64,000 nt of DNA from MM2 sp035460165. GTDB taxonomy: Bacteria; Pseudomonadota; Gammaproteobacteria; Burkholderiales; Methylophilaceae. The stretch is taken from positions 62,001 through 126,000 of the forward strand of contig DATHWW010000011.1 of assembly GCA_035460165.1 (NCBI GenBank), given 5' to 3'. Shown one piece after another: positions 51,514 to 60,049 of this stretch (position 1 is the first letter of the stretch; every line of letters starts with the position of its first letter). The translations under genes and the position numbers were made by a program. The notes below the pieces were generated by a model that saw nothing but the letters and a program-made list of their open reading frames with translations, made no database searches and was not told the DNA's origin.

Positions 51514-52775
51514 TGGATTCCGAATTCGAAGATGTGCTGAAGCAAGCGATGGGATTGGATGCCGCCTCGATCGGCTCCTCCGCCATCGGACACGCGGTTC
51601 AAGCGCGTATGGAAGCCTGCGAATTGAACGACAAGCCGGCTTATCTGGAGCTGGTGCGCAAGTCGACCGCCGAACTGCAGGCCTTGATCGAAGCGGTGGT
51701 CGTGCCCGAAACCTGGTTCTTCCGCGACCGCGAGGCGTTCGCCGCGCTATCCCGCATCGCCTGCGAGGAATGGCTGCGCACTCGCCAGCAGGACACGATG
51801 CGCCTATTGAGCCTGCCCTGCTCCAGCGGCGAAGAACCGTACTCGATGGCGATGGCCTTGCTGGACGCGGGCTTCCCGGCCAACCTCTTTCACATCGATG
51901 CGGTGGATATCAGCGCGCGAGTGCTCACTCACGCCAGACGCGCGGTATACGGCAAGAACTCGTTTCGCGGCGACCAGCTGGAATTCCGCGACCGTTATTT
52001 TGAACCCACCGCCCACGGCCATCGCCTGAGCGAGGCGGTGCGGCGGCAAGTCAGTTTTCACCACGCCAACCTGTTTGCGCCCAATTTTCTGCCGGGGGCG
52101 GAAATCTACGACATCATTTTCTGCCGCAACCTGCTGATCTACTTCGACCGCGCCACGCAGGACAACGCCGTGCGCGTGTTGCAGCGCTTGCTCAAGGCTA
52201 CGAGCATGCTCTTCGTCGGCCCGTCCGAAACCGGCTTGATGCTGAGCCACGACTTCGCTTCGGCCAAGGTGCCGCTGGCCTTTGCTTTCCGCAAGATCGA
52301 CACCGCCGCGCGCGCCTCGGTACCGGCACCTGCCCCTCAGCCCCGGCCGCTCATGCGCCCGTCGGCCGCGCCGCAGCCTGTCGCAAAAAAAACCGCGCCG
52401 CCGAGTGCCAAACCTGTTGCCGCAACGCGACCAGGCACGCAGCAAGCTCCCGCGGCCAAGCCGGACGGAGGAATGGAGGCGGCCGCCAGGCTGGCTGACC
52501 AGGGACGCCTGGCCGAAGCGGAAAAAGCCTGTGTAGCGCATTTGCATAGCCATGGCCCGTCGCCGCAGGCTTTTTATCTGCTGGGCCTGATCCGCGACGC
52601 CAGCGGCAACTTGCCGGAAGCCGCGCAATACTATCGCAAGGCGCTCTATCTCGATCCCAGCCATGTTGAATGCCTGAGCCAACTGGCATACCTGCTGGAA
52701 AAGCAAGGCGACGCCCACGGCGCACAAGTGCTGCGCAACCGTGTGTCGCGCGTGGAGCCGCAGCGTGCGAAGTGA
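51513..52775 (+). CDS. wspC: CheR-type methyltransferase with TPR tail, WspC
   Basis: A 420-residue protein. The CheR domain (about 1-260) has ETWFFRDREAF, SLPCSSGEEPYSMAMAL (SAM loop) and DIIFCRNLLIYFD. A Pro/Ala-rich linker (about 265-325) leads to TPR repeats (about 330-415; AEAAQYYRKALYLDPSHVE). It methylates receptor glutamates with SAM. CheR-TPR fusions are characteristic of WspC. The start overlaps wspB by one base. Confidence 0.93.
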   Translation: MDSEFEDVLKQAMGLDAASIGSSAIGHAVQARMEACELNDKPAYLELVRKSTAELQALIEAVVVPETWFFRDREAFAALSRIACEEWLRTRQQDTMRLLSLPCSSGEEPYSMAMALLDAGFPANLFHIDAVDISARVLTHARRAVYGKNSFRGDQLEFRDRYFEPTAHGHRLSEAVRRQVSFHHANLFAPNFLPGAEIYDIIFCRNLLIYFDRATQDNAVRVLQRLLKATSMLFVGPSETGLMLSHDFASAKVPLAFAFRKIDTAARASVPAPAPQPRPLMRPSAAPQPVAKKTAPPSAKPVAATRPGTQQAPAAKPDGGMEAAARLADQGRLAEAEKACVAHLHSHGPSPQAFYLLGLIRDASGNLPEAAQYYRKALYLDPSHVECLSQLAYLLEKQGDAHGAQVLRNRVSRVEPQRAK

Positions 52776-52776
52776 A

Positions 52777-53475
52777 ATGAAAAAACCGTCCGCCACTGCC
52801 CCGGTGTCGTCCCGCGCGGCCATCAATGACTGCTGGAACAAGATCGGCGTGCGCGGCGACTCTTCCTGCCCGGAACTGAAAAAGTATGTTCACTGCCGCA
52901 ACTGCCCGGTGTACTCCGCGGCGGCTGTGGATTTGTTGGATACCGACTTGCCGGCCGACTATCTGGAACGCTGGACGACACATATCGCCCAAGCCAAGGT
53001 GCTGGCGGAAATCGACACGCATTCGGTCGTGGTGTTCCGCATCGGCGACGAGTGGCTGGCGTTACCGACCGCCTTGTTCAACGAAATCGCCGGCATCGGC
53101 GCGATACACACCGTGCCGCACCGCCGGAATGGCGCCGTACTCGGCCTGACCAACATCCGCGGAGAACTGCTGGTATGCGTTTCGCTGCAGGAAATGCTGG
53201 GCCTGCAACAGGCCGGCGAACGCAAGCGCGACAAGCAGCATGCCGCAGCCGGCCGCTTCCTGGTGATCCAGCACGAGGGCAGCCGTGTCGTTTGCCCGGT
53301 CGATGCGGTACACGGCGTTCGGCGCTTTCATGCGCGCGAACAGATGCCGGTGCCTTCTACCCTGTCCAAGGCGACGGCCACTTATACGCAGGCCCTGCTG
53401 CCTTGGCAGCAGAAATCGGTCGGCCTGCTCGATGCCCAGCTGCTGTTTTATTCCATCAACCGGAGTCTCGGATGA
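52777..53475 (+). CDS. wspD: CheW-like coupling protein with Cys-rich head, WspD
   Basis: A 232-residue protein. The first 50 residues hold four Cys (INDCWNKIGVRGDSSCP, then HCRNCPVYS), and residues about 75-225 form a CheW domain (FRIGDEWLALPT; GLTNIRGELLVCVSL). This Cys-rich head before CheW is characteristic of WspD and could bind metal. ATG 52777 is one base after the CheR stop. It provides a second coupling protein for the kinase. Confidence 0.9.
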   Translation: MKKPSATAPVSSRAAINDCWNKIGVRGDSSCPELKKYVHCRNCPVYSAAAVDLLDTDLPADYLERWTTHIAQAKVLAEIDTHSVVVFRIGDEWLALPTALFNEIAGIGAIHTVPHRRNGAVLGLTNIRGELLVCVSLQEMLGLQQAGERKRDKQHAAAGRFLVIQHEGSRVVCPVDAVHGVRRFHAREQMPVPSTLSKATATYTQALLPWQQKSVGLLDAQLLFYSINRSLG

Positions 53476-55721
53476 GCGACGGCGACCTGAGCCAGATGTC
53501 GATGCAGGAGCTCTTCCGTCTGGAGGCTGAGAGCCAGGTGCAGGTGCTGACCATCGGCCTGCTGACGCTGGAAAGCAACGCAACGGCAGCCGACCAGCTC
53601 GAAGCCTGCATGCGCGCCGCCCATTCGCTCAAAGGTGCAGCGCGCATCGTCGGCATCCATGCCGGAGTGAATGTCGCCCATGTGATGGAGGATTGCTTTG
53701 TTGCCGCGCAGCGCGGATACATCACGTTGCGTAAAAAACACATCGACCTGCTGCTGCGAGGCGTCGACCTGCTGACGGCTATCGCCAATACGCCGGAGTC
53801 CGATATCGGCAAGTGGATGGATGCAAACCCGGCAGAGGTCGACACCTTCATGGAAGAACTGCAGGCCCTGCTGGAAAGCCGCGGGCAGGACGACCCATTA
53901 GAGGACTCCGTCACCCTTCCAGCGGAAGCCGATCTTGCCGAACCGCGCCCGTCTCCCGCGGCCGAAGGCCGCGAAGACGCCGAGCGCGTACTGCGCGTCA
54001 CCTCGGAAAACCTGAACCGCCTGCTCGGGCTCACCGGCGAATCGCTGGTGCAATCGCGCTGGCTCAAGCCGTTTTCCGGATCGCTGCTGCGCCTCAAGCG
54101 CCAGAGCTACGGCACCGGCAAGGCACTGGACGAGCTGCGCGAGGCGCTGTCCGGGCTGGCATTGGATGAGCGCAGCGAGGCCGCGCTGGCGGACTTGCAG
54201 AACAAGATACTCGAGGGTCACCAGATACTATCGGAACGCCTCGTCGAACTGGGCCGCTTCGATAGCCGCGCCACCAACCTGGCGCAACGGCTTTACCACG
54301 AAGCGCTGGCCTGTCGCATGCGGCCGTTTGCCGACGGCATCCGGGCGTTCCCGCGTATGGTGCGCGATCTCGGCCACACGCTGGGCAAGCAGGTGCGCCT
54401 GGAAATCGTCGGCGAAACCACGCAGGTGGATCGGGATATCCTGGAAAAGCTGGATGCGCCGCTCGGCCACCTGCTGCGTAACGCCATCGACCACGGCATC
54501 GAATTCGCCGAGGCGCGGCGCGCGGCGGGCAAACCCACGGAAGGTAGCATCACGCTGGAGGCCCGCCACAGCGCCGGCATGCTGCAGATCGTCGTGGCCG
54601 ATGATGGGCGCGGCATGGATCTGGATCGGCTGCGTCAGGCAGTCGTCGAGCGCAACCTCACCAATGCAGAGACTGCGCAGCAGTTGAGCGAAGCCGAACT
54701 GCTGGAGTTCCTGTTCCTGCCCGGATTCACGATGCGGGACACGGTCACCGAAGTTTCCGGACGCGGCGTCGGCCTGGACGTAGTGCAGAACATGATCAAG
54801 CAGGTGCGCGGCACCATCCGGGTTTCATCCCAGCCCGGCTTGGGCATGCGCTTTACACTGCAATTGCCGCTCACCCTGTCGGTGGTGCGCGCGCTGCTGG
54901 CGGATATCGGCGGCGAGCCTTACGCCTTCCCGCTGGCCTATATCGTGCGTACGCTGATGCTGCCGCGGGAGCAGATCGAACTGCTGGAAGGCCGCCAGCA
55001 TTTCACGCTGGATGGCCGTTCGATCGGTCTGGTCAACGCGCATCAGTTGCTGGGCGGCGGCGAACCCAAACTCGTCGGCGCCGAATTGCCGGTGATCGTC
55101 GTCGCCGATGGCGGCCACACCTACGGCCTGGTCGCCGACCGTTTTCTCGGCGAGCGTGCGTTGGTGGTACAGCCGCTCGACACGCGCCTGGGCAAGGTCA
55201 AGGACATCGCCGCGGGTGCGCTCATGGAAAATGGCTCCCCCTTGCTGATCGTGGATGTCGAAGACCTTGTGCGCTCGGTGGAAAAGCTCCTGCTTACCGG
55301 GCATCTGAGCCAGGTACAACGCAGCGTGACCACCGACCGCAAACGCAAACGCGTACTGGTGGTGGACGACTCGCTCACCGTGCGCGAATTGGAGCGCAAG
55401 CTGCTCAGCCATGTGGGCTACGAGGTCGATGTCGCGGTGGATGGCATGGACGGATGGAACGCCGCGCGCACCGGCCATTTCGACCTGCTCGTCACCGATA
55501 TCGACATGCCGCGCATGGATGGCATCGAACTGGTGACGCTGGTCAAGAAAGACCCCAACCTCAAGCATTTGCCGGTGATGATCGTTTCCTACAAGGACCG
55601 CGAGGAAGACCGCCGGCGCGGGCTTGAAGCCGGCGCGGATTATTATCTGACCAAGGGCAGCTTTCACGACGAGACACTATTGCAGGCGGTGGTGGACATG
55701 ATAGGCGAGGCGGAAGCATGA
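53472..55721 (+). CDS. wspE: Hybrid CheA-type kinase with receiver, WspE
   Basis: A 749-residue kinase. The Hpt domain has the phospho-His in AAHSLKGAARIVG (about residue 46); the ATPase domain has LGHLLRNAIDHGIE (N box), VADDGRGMDLDRL and SGRGVGLDVV; a CheW-like domain (about 470-600) follows; and the receiver domain (about 625-745) has VVDDS, the phospho-Asp in LLVTDIDMP and Lys in LTKGSFHDE. It phosphorylates WspR and WspF. ATGA overlap with wspD and with wspF. Confidence 0.95.
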   Translation: MSDGDLSQMSMQELFRLEAESQVQVLTIGLLTLESNATAADQLEACMRAAHSLKGAARIVGIHAGVNVAHVMEDCFVAAQRGYITLRKKHIDLLLRGVDLLTAIANTPESDIGKWMDANPAEVDTFMEELQALLESRGQDDPLEDSVTLPAEADLAEPRPSPAAEGREDAERVLRVTSENLNRLLGLTGESLVQSRWLKPFSGSLLRLKRQSYGTGKALDELREALSGLALDERSEAALADLQNKILEGHQILSERLVELGRFDSRATNLAQRLYHEALACRMRPFADGIRAFPRMVRDLGHTLGKQVRLEIVGETTQVDRDILEKLDAPLGHLLRNAIDHGIEFAEARRAAGKPTEGSITLEARHSAGMLQIVVADDGRGMDLDRLRQAVVERNLTNAETAQQLSEAELLEFLFLPGFTMRDTVTEVSGRGVGLDVVQNMIKQVRGTIRVSSQPGLGMRFTLQLPLTLSVVRALLADIGGEPYAFPLAYIVRTLMLPREQIELLEGRQHFTLDGRSIGLVNAHQLLGGGEPKLVGAELPVIVVADGGHTYGLVADRFLGERALVVQPLDTRLGKVKDIAAGALMENGSPLLIVDVEDLVRSVEKLLLTGHLSQVQRSVTTDRKRKRVLVVDDSLTVRELERKLLSHVGYEVDVAVDGMDGWNAARTGHFDLLVTDIDMPRMDGIELVTLVKKDPNLKHLPVMIVSYKDREEDRRRGLEAGADYYLTKGSFHDETLLQAVVDMIGEAEA

Positions 55722-56785
55722 AAATCGGCATCGTCAACGATATGCCGCTGGCGGTGGAAGCCCTGCAGCGCGCGCTGGCGCTGAAGCCCGAACATCGCGT
55801 CATCTGGGTCGCCAGGAATGGCATGGAGGCCGTCGAACTGTGCGCCAAGACCACGCCGGACCTGCTATTGATGGATTTGATCATGCCGCTGATGGACGGG
55901 GTCGAGGCGACGCGCCGCATCATGGCCCAAACACCCTGCGCGATTCTGATTGTGACGGCCAGCGTGGGTTCGAATGCTTCGCGGACTTTCGATGCGATGG
56001 GGTATGGCGCGCTTGACGCCGTTGACACCCCATCACTCGGCATGGGCGATGCACGCGAGAGTGCGGCGCCATTGCTGGCAAAAATCGACACCCTGCGCAA
56101 ACTCATCCTCGACAAAAACGGCAGCCATGCCGGTTTGGCCCGCTCCGATGCCCGCACGCTAGCCTTGCATGGGGACCGATTGGTCGCCATAGGCGCTTCG
56201 GCAGGTGGCCCGGCCGCGCTGACAACGGTGCTACGCGGCCTGCCTGCGGATTTTCCGGCCGCAATCGTCGTTATTCAGCATGTAGACGAGAACTTTGCCG
56301 CCGGTATGGCCGAATGGCTCGGCCAGAGCTCAGCGCTGCCGGTGCGCGTCGCCCGCGAAGGCGACTGGCCGGAGCCCGGCGTCGTGCTGCTGGCCGGCAC
56401 GAACGACCATCTGGCCTTGAAAGCGCCGGACCGGCTTGGCTATACCCCCAAGCCGGCCGATTACGTATACCGGCCCTCGGTGGACGTTTTTTTCCAGAGC
56501 GCTTGCCGCTTTTGGCCGGGAACCGTAGTGGGTGTACTCCTGACCGGCATGGGGCGCGACGGCGCCCTCGGCCTGAAAGCGCTGCGCAACAAAGGCCACT
56601 ACACCATCGCACAGGATCAGGCCAGTTGCGCGGTTTACGGCATGCCGAAAGCCGCTGCATTGCTGGGTGCCGCTATGGAAATTTTGCCGCTGGAGCAGAT
56701 TGCCCCCAAGTTGATCACCGCATTTGCCGGACATCGCATGTATGACGAGAGGAATAACGAAAATGCACAAAACTATAGATCATGA
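55718..56785 (+). CDS. wspF: CheB-type methylesterase, WspF
   Basis: A 355-residue protein: receiver (phospho-Asp in LLMDLIMPLMDG) and methylesterase domain with catalytic Ser in IGASAGGP, His in VIQHVDENF and Asp in TGMGRDGA. It removes methyl groups from WspA and resets signalling; loss of WspF in pseudomonads locks c-di-GMP production on. It overlaps wspE by 4 bases and wspR by 23 bases. Confidence 0.94.
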   Translation: MKIGIVNDMPLAVEALQRALALKPEHRVIWVARNGMEAVELCAKTTPDLLLMDLIMPLMDGVEATRRIMAQTPCAILIVTASVGSNASRTFDAMGYGALDAVDTPSLGMGDARESAAPLLAKIDTLRKLILDKNGSHAGLARSDARTLALHGDRLVAIGASAGGPAALTTVLRGLPADFPAAIVVIQHVDENFAAGMAEWLGQSSALPVRVAREGDWPEPGVVLLAGTNDHLALKAPDRLGYTPKPADYVYRPSVDVFFQSACRFWPGTVVGVLLTGMGRDGALGLKALRNKGHYTIAQDQASCAVYGMPKAAALLGAAMEILPLEQIAPKLITAFAGHRMYDERNNENAQNYRS

Positions 56786-57833
56786 AACGGCAATGAGCAT
56801 GCCGCCGGCCAAAAACGATATTTTGGTCCTGCTGGTGGATGATCAGGCCATGATAGGCGAGGCCATACGCCGCGTTCTGGGAGATCAGCCGAACATGGAT
56901 TTCCATTATTGCGGCGACGCGGCAGAGGCTCTCGCAGTGGCCGGAAAAATCAAGCCGACCGTCATCCTGCAGGATCTTGTCATGCCCGGCGTGGATGGAC
57001 TGACGCTGGTAAAACAATATCGCGCCAATCATGTGACCCGCGATATCCCGGTCATCGTGCTGTCGACCAAGGAAGAACCGGCGATCAAAAGCCAGGCCTT
57101 CGCCGCCGGCGCCAACGACTACCTGGTCAAGCTGCCGGACAATATCGAACTGATCGCCCGCATTCGCTACCACTCCAAGTCCTACTTGAACCAGGTGCAG
57201 CGCGATCAAGCGTACCGGGCTTTGCGACACAGCCAACGGCAACTTCAGGAAAAGAATCTCGTACTGCAGCGACTATCCAACCAGGATGGACTCACCAGTC
57301 TGAGTAACCGTCGCTACTTCGACGAATATATCGAAGCGCAATGGAAATTAGCCATACGCGAACAAAACCCGATTTCGATGCTGATGATTGATGTGGACTG
57401 TTTCAAGCAGTACAACGACACCTACGGTCACCTGAAAGGAGACGAGGTGCTCAAGAGCATCGCAGAGGTCATGCAGCAGCGCTTCCTCCGGCCGACCGAC
57501 CTCACGGCGCGCTTCGGCGGCGAAGAGTTTGTCGTCGTCATGCCCGCCACGCCACAGGCGCCTATCCAGGCGATGGGCGAAAGCCTGCGGCGTAGCGTGG
57601 AGGAGATGGGTATTCCGCACCGAGGCTCCACTGTTGGCGCCTGCATTACCGTGAGCATCGGTGGCGCGTCCATGCTGCCGCAGTCCACGGAGTCGTTTCT
57701 CATGCTGATCGATCTCGCGGACGAGGCTTTATATCAGGCCAAGAGTATGGGCAAAAACCAGGTCGTGACGTTTGGCCAGGACCACCCATTCCATCCTCAT
57801 GCCGGCGGAGGCCCAACAGCCGCTGCGGCCTAG
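56763..57833 (+). CDS. wspR: Response regulator diguanylate cyclase, WspR
   Basis: A 356-residue REC-GGDEF protein. The receiver (about 20-140) has phospho-Asp in VILQDLVMPGVDG; a short coiled linker leads to the GGDEF domain with the active site as GGEEF in ARFGGEEFVVV. RPTD five residues before it is a product-inhibition I-site. It makes c-di-GMP when phosphorylated by WspE. ATG 56763 follows GAGAGG; ATG 56793 is a possible later start. Last gene of the wsp operon. Confidence 0.94.
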   Translation: MHKTIDHETAMSMPPAKNDILVLLVDDQAMIGEAIRRVLGDQPNMDFHYCGDAAEALAVAGKIKPTVILQDLVMPGVDGLTLVKQYRANHVTRDIPVIVLSTKEEPAIKSQAFAAGANDYLVKLPDNIELIARIRYHSKSYLNQVQRDQAYRALRHSQRQLQEKNLVLQRLSNQDGLTSLSNRRYFDEYIEAQWKLAIREQNPISMLMIDVDCFKQYNDTYGHLKGDEVLKSIAEVMQQRFLRPTDLTARFGGEEFVVVMPATPQAPIQAMGESLRRSVEEMGIPHRGSTVGACITVSIGGASMLPQSTESFLMLIDLADEALYQAKSMGKNQVVTFGQDHPFHPHAGGGPTAAAA

Positions 57834-58027
57834 GCTTGCTCATCCGGGATGCCTCCCTGGTGTATTTATCTATTTGTAACGCAAATTTTTCGTGAGGACA
57901 CGCTGGCGGAATGCTTGTCAGCGGCGCGATTGCTCGCCGCGCGGAATTTTTTATCAACCACTGGAAACAGTGATCGGATTTCATGTATGATGCCGGCCTT
58001 CGTCAGCACTTGTGCAAACGAAAGCGC

Positions 58028-58104
58028 GGAGTGGTAGTTCAGTTGGTTAGAATACCGGCCTGTCACGCCGGGGGTCGCGGGTTCGAGCCCCGTCCACTCC
58101 GCCA
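58028..58104 (+). tRNA. tRNA-Asp (GTC)
   Basis: A 77-base cloverleaf including the encoded CCA. The acceptor stem is GGAGTGG with CCACTCC, then discriminator G. The anticodon loop contains CTGTCAC giving anticodon GTC, and the T-loop is GGTTCGAGCCC. The D-loop TTCAGTTGGTTAGA is standard. Expressed alone; no other tRNA nearby. Confidence 0.96.
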
Positions 58105-58218
58105 ACTCCCCCCAGCCTCATCGGCAATATTTTCCAGCAACATCGTCATTCGCAATAGCGCATCCGCGCCGTTATAATCTGTCGACTTTAACTATCGCAA
58201 CGTAACCGAGGTTCCTGC

Positions 58219-58752
58219 ATGCGCGAAGATACCCCGCTCAAACTCAAGCCGTTATCCGCTATCCTGTTCGGCAGCCGCTGGCTGCAAATGCCGCTGTACC
58301 TGGGACTGATCGTCGCACAAGCGGTGTATGTCTATCTGTTCTGGGTGGAGCTGGCCCATCTGGTGCAGGCCACTCCCCATCTCACCGAAGAAAAAATCAT
58401 GCTCGTGGTATTGGGCCTGATCGATGTGGTGATGATCTCCAATCTGCTGATCATGGTCATCGTCGGCGGCTACGAAACTTTCGTTTCCCGCCTGGGCCTT
58501 GCAGGGCACCCGGACGAACCGGATTGGCTGTCGCATGTGAATGCGAATGTACTGAAGGTAAAGCTGGCCACCGCTATCATCGGGATTTCCTCGATCCACC
58601 TGCTGAAAACCTTCATCAATGCGCCTAATCTCGATGAAAAAACACTGTTGTGGCAGGTCGTGATCCATATGTCCTTCGTGCTTTCGGCGGTGGGCATCGC
58701 GGCCATCGACCGGCTGATGTCGCACTCAGCGCCGGCGACAAGCAAGCACTGA
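58219..58752 (+). CDS. YqhA/UPF0114 family membrane protein
   Basis: A 177-residue inner-membrane protein with four helices (about 24-44, 60-85, 112-130 and 138-160). SRWLQMPLYLGLIVAQ, LLIMVIVGGYETFVSRL and LKVKLATAIIGISSIHLLKTF (split) are hallmarks of the YqhA/TIGR00645 family. Its function is unknown. A terminator follows. Single gene after tRNA-Asp. Confidence 0.92.
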   Translation: MREDTPLKLKPLSAILFGSRWLQMPLYLGLIVAQAVYVYLFWVELAHLVQATPHLTEEKIMLVVLGLIDVVMISNLLIMVIVGGYETFVSRLGLAGHPDEPDWLSHVNANVLKVKLATAIIGISSIHLLKTFINAPNLDEKTLLWQVVIHMSFVLSAVGIAAIDRLMSHSAPATSKH

Positions 58753-58781
58753 CGTTATCGGTAAACGGATCGATACGACTG

Positions 58782-58809
58782 CGGCCAGCATCCATTGCTG
58801 GCCGTTTTT
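58782..58809 (+). terminator. Rho-independent terminator after the YqhA-like gene
   Basis: Stem CGGCCAGCA / TGCTGGCCG with a five-base loop, followed by TTTTTG. Confidence 0.88.
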
Positions 58810-58962
58810 GTTTATGGGGTCGCAGTAATAATCCACATATCCGCCGTCACAAGTCTATGATGGACTGACGTTGCCTTGGCTTAGCCATTCCGACCGCAGG
58901 GAAACCGCCTGCCACCCAATCACGGCATGTCCCCAGCACGGGCATCGCGAGGAGAAAACATC

Positions 58963-59091
58963 ATGGCCAAAGGTCAGCAACGCAGTAACAAGGAAATGAA
59001 AAAACCCAAAAAGGACAAGCAGACCACCGCCCCCATAGGAACCTTCATTCCTATGCCAAAAACCATCCTGCCCCACAAATCCAAGCCCTAA
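58963..59091 (+). CDS. Small Lys-rich conserved-type protein (42 residues)
   Basis: A 43-codon frame beginning MAKGQQRSNKEMKKPKKDK, with a Pro/Thr-rich hydrophobic tail (PIGTFIPMPKTILP). GAGGAG lies 8-9 bases before the ATG, and a terminator hairpin starts right after the stop, which together bracket a real transcript. Similar short MAKGQQ-RSNKE-KKPK proteins are widespread in proteobacteria (recalled, not searched). High Lys content suggests nucleic-acid or ribosome contact; function unknown. Confidence 0.8.
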   Translation: MAKGQQRSNKEMKKPKKDKQTTAPIGTFIPMPKTILPHKSKP

Positions 59092-59410
59092 GAAAAGGGC
59101 TGCTTCAGGCCCTTTTTCTGATCCTCATCCACAATCCACAAAATCTGTGGATAACTCTGTGAACATCTGTGACTTAAAAGCGTAACTCACGTCACCATAA
59201 AGACTTTTTTATTTCGATTAAAAATTGAACTTTTTTACATTTCATTTTAAATCAATAGCTTATTTACTTTCCATTATTTATTATGAGGTTAGAAGAATAC
59301 TTAAGGAACTACATGAAGTGGTGTGCATAACCGAGGGTGGTTTGCAACGATTTTTTGACCGATCTCAGCCTTGCACATGGGTTACAGGGCAGTGGAAGGA
59401 TTAAAGAAAA
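59092..59410. other. Intergenic region with DnaA-box-like sites and AT-rich tract
   Basis: About 320 bases. After the terminator, TGTGGATAA (59146-59154, the exact reverse complement of the TTATCCACA DnaA box) lies next to the near-matches TCATCCACA (59125-59133) and CAATCCACA (59132-59140). A strongly AT-rich stretch follows (about 59200-59290). This resembles origin-type elements, but there is no dnaA, dnaN, parAB or gidA nearby. It could equally be chance plus a promoter. Confidence 0.45.
59093..59116 (+). terminator. Rho-independent terminator after the Lys-rich small gene
   Basis: AAAAGGGC paired with GCCCTTTT around TGCTTCAG, followed by TCTG. It directly follows the stop codon. Confidence 0.8.
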
Positions 59411-59989
59411 TTATTTGTATTTGCGGAATTGCCCGACCACCACGCCGAAAATTTCGAGCCGGCCCTGCGGGCGTATCGTGGGGTAAGCCTTGTTGGCGGG
59501 ATAAAGAACAAATTCGTTCTTTTCGCGACCCAGCGTTTTGAGGGTGAATTCATTATCGACGATGGCAACCACCGTATCGCCGACATTCGCCACCTGGCGC
59601 TTCTCAACCACCACCACGTCGTCCGGCATGATGCCGGCGTCGATCATCGAGTCGCCGCGCACGGTGATCAGCACGGTTTGCGACGGGCGCTCGACCAGAT
59701 AGTCATCGATGGAAAGCGTATCGTGGCGGTCGCCGGTCGCAGCGGAAGGCATACCGGCCTGCACTGCACTTTCCGCGAGCACACGCTCGAAAAAGCGCGC
59801 GCCCGGCTTTAATCGCTTGTCGGGGGCGGACTCCAGGTAATTCTGCAATTTGAGCCGCGCCACCAGCGCGGTCACGGCGTTCTTGGACTTGAAACCGAGC
59901 AGCTTGGCAATCAGCGCAAATGACGGCAAGGTCCTGTGTTCGGCGTAATAGTCCTGCAGCTCGGCAAGATAATCGTGATCGTTTCCCAT
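59411..59989 (-). CDS. LexA-like S24 self-cleaving repressor
   Basis: A 192-residue protein with an N-terminal winged-helix-like domain (about 1-65; LPSFALIAKLLGFKSKNAV) and an S24 protease domain. The putative autocleavage bond is Ala-Gly in VQAGMP; the catalytic Ser is in VRGDSMIDAGI and Lys in FTLKTLG. It differs from canonical LexA in the DNA-binding part, so it may be an accessory LexA-like regulator. ATG 59989 is selected because an SOS-type box sits 13 bases upstream, consistent with autorepression. Confidence 0.85.
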   Translation of the reverse strand: MGNDHDYLAELQDYYAEHRTLPSFALIAKLLGFKSKNAVTALVARLKLQNYLESAPDKRLKPGARFFERVLAESAVQAGMPSAATGDRHDTLSIDDYLVERPSQTVLITVRGDSMIDAGIMPDDVVVVEKRQVANVGDTVVAIVDNEFTLKTLGREKNEFVLYPANKAYPTIRPQGRLEIFGVVVGQFRKYK

Positions 59990-60002
59990 ACGCTGCAAGA
60001 TA

Positions 60003-60018
60003 CTGTACGTTCGTACAA
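60003..60018. promoter_or_regulatory. SOS-box-like operator upstream of the LexA-like gene
   Basis: CTGT-N8-ACAA, one base from the enterobacterial CTGT-N8-ACAG form, with a perfect inner palindrome TGTACG-TT-CGTACA. It lies 13 bases upstream of the LexA-like start codon. Confidence 0.6.
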
Positions 60019-60049
60019 TCGTCAACCGCCACCCGTTTCTGCGTAACGC

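Noticed and set aside
53052..53472. N-terminal extension of WspE
   Set aside because: It lies inside wspD in another frame; the Hpt domain begins just after ATG 53472.
59121..59290. Chromosomal origin oriC
   Set aside because: No dnaA/dnaN, gidA or par genes nearby and only three boxes; reported as a DnaA-box-like region instead.
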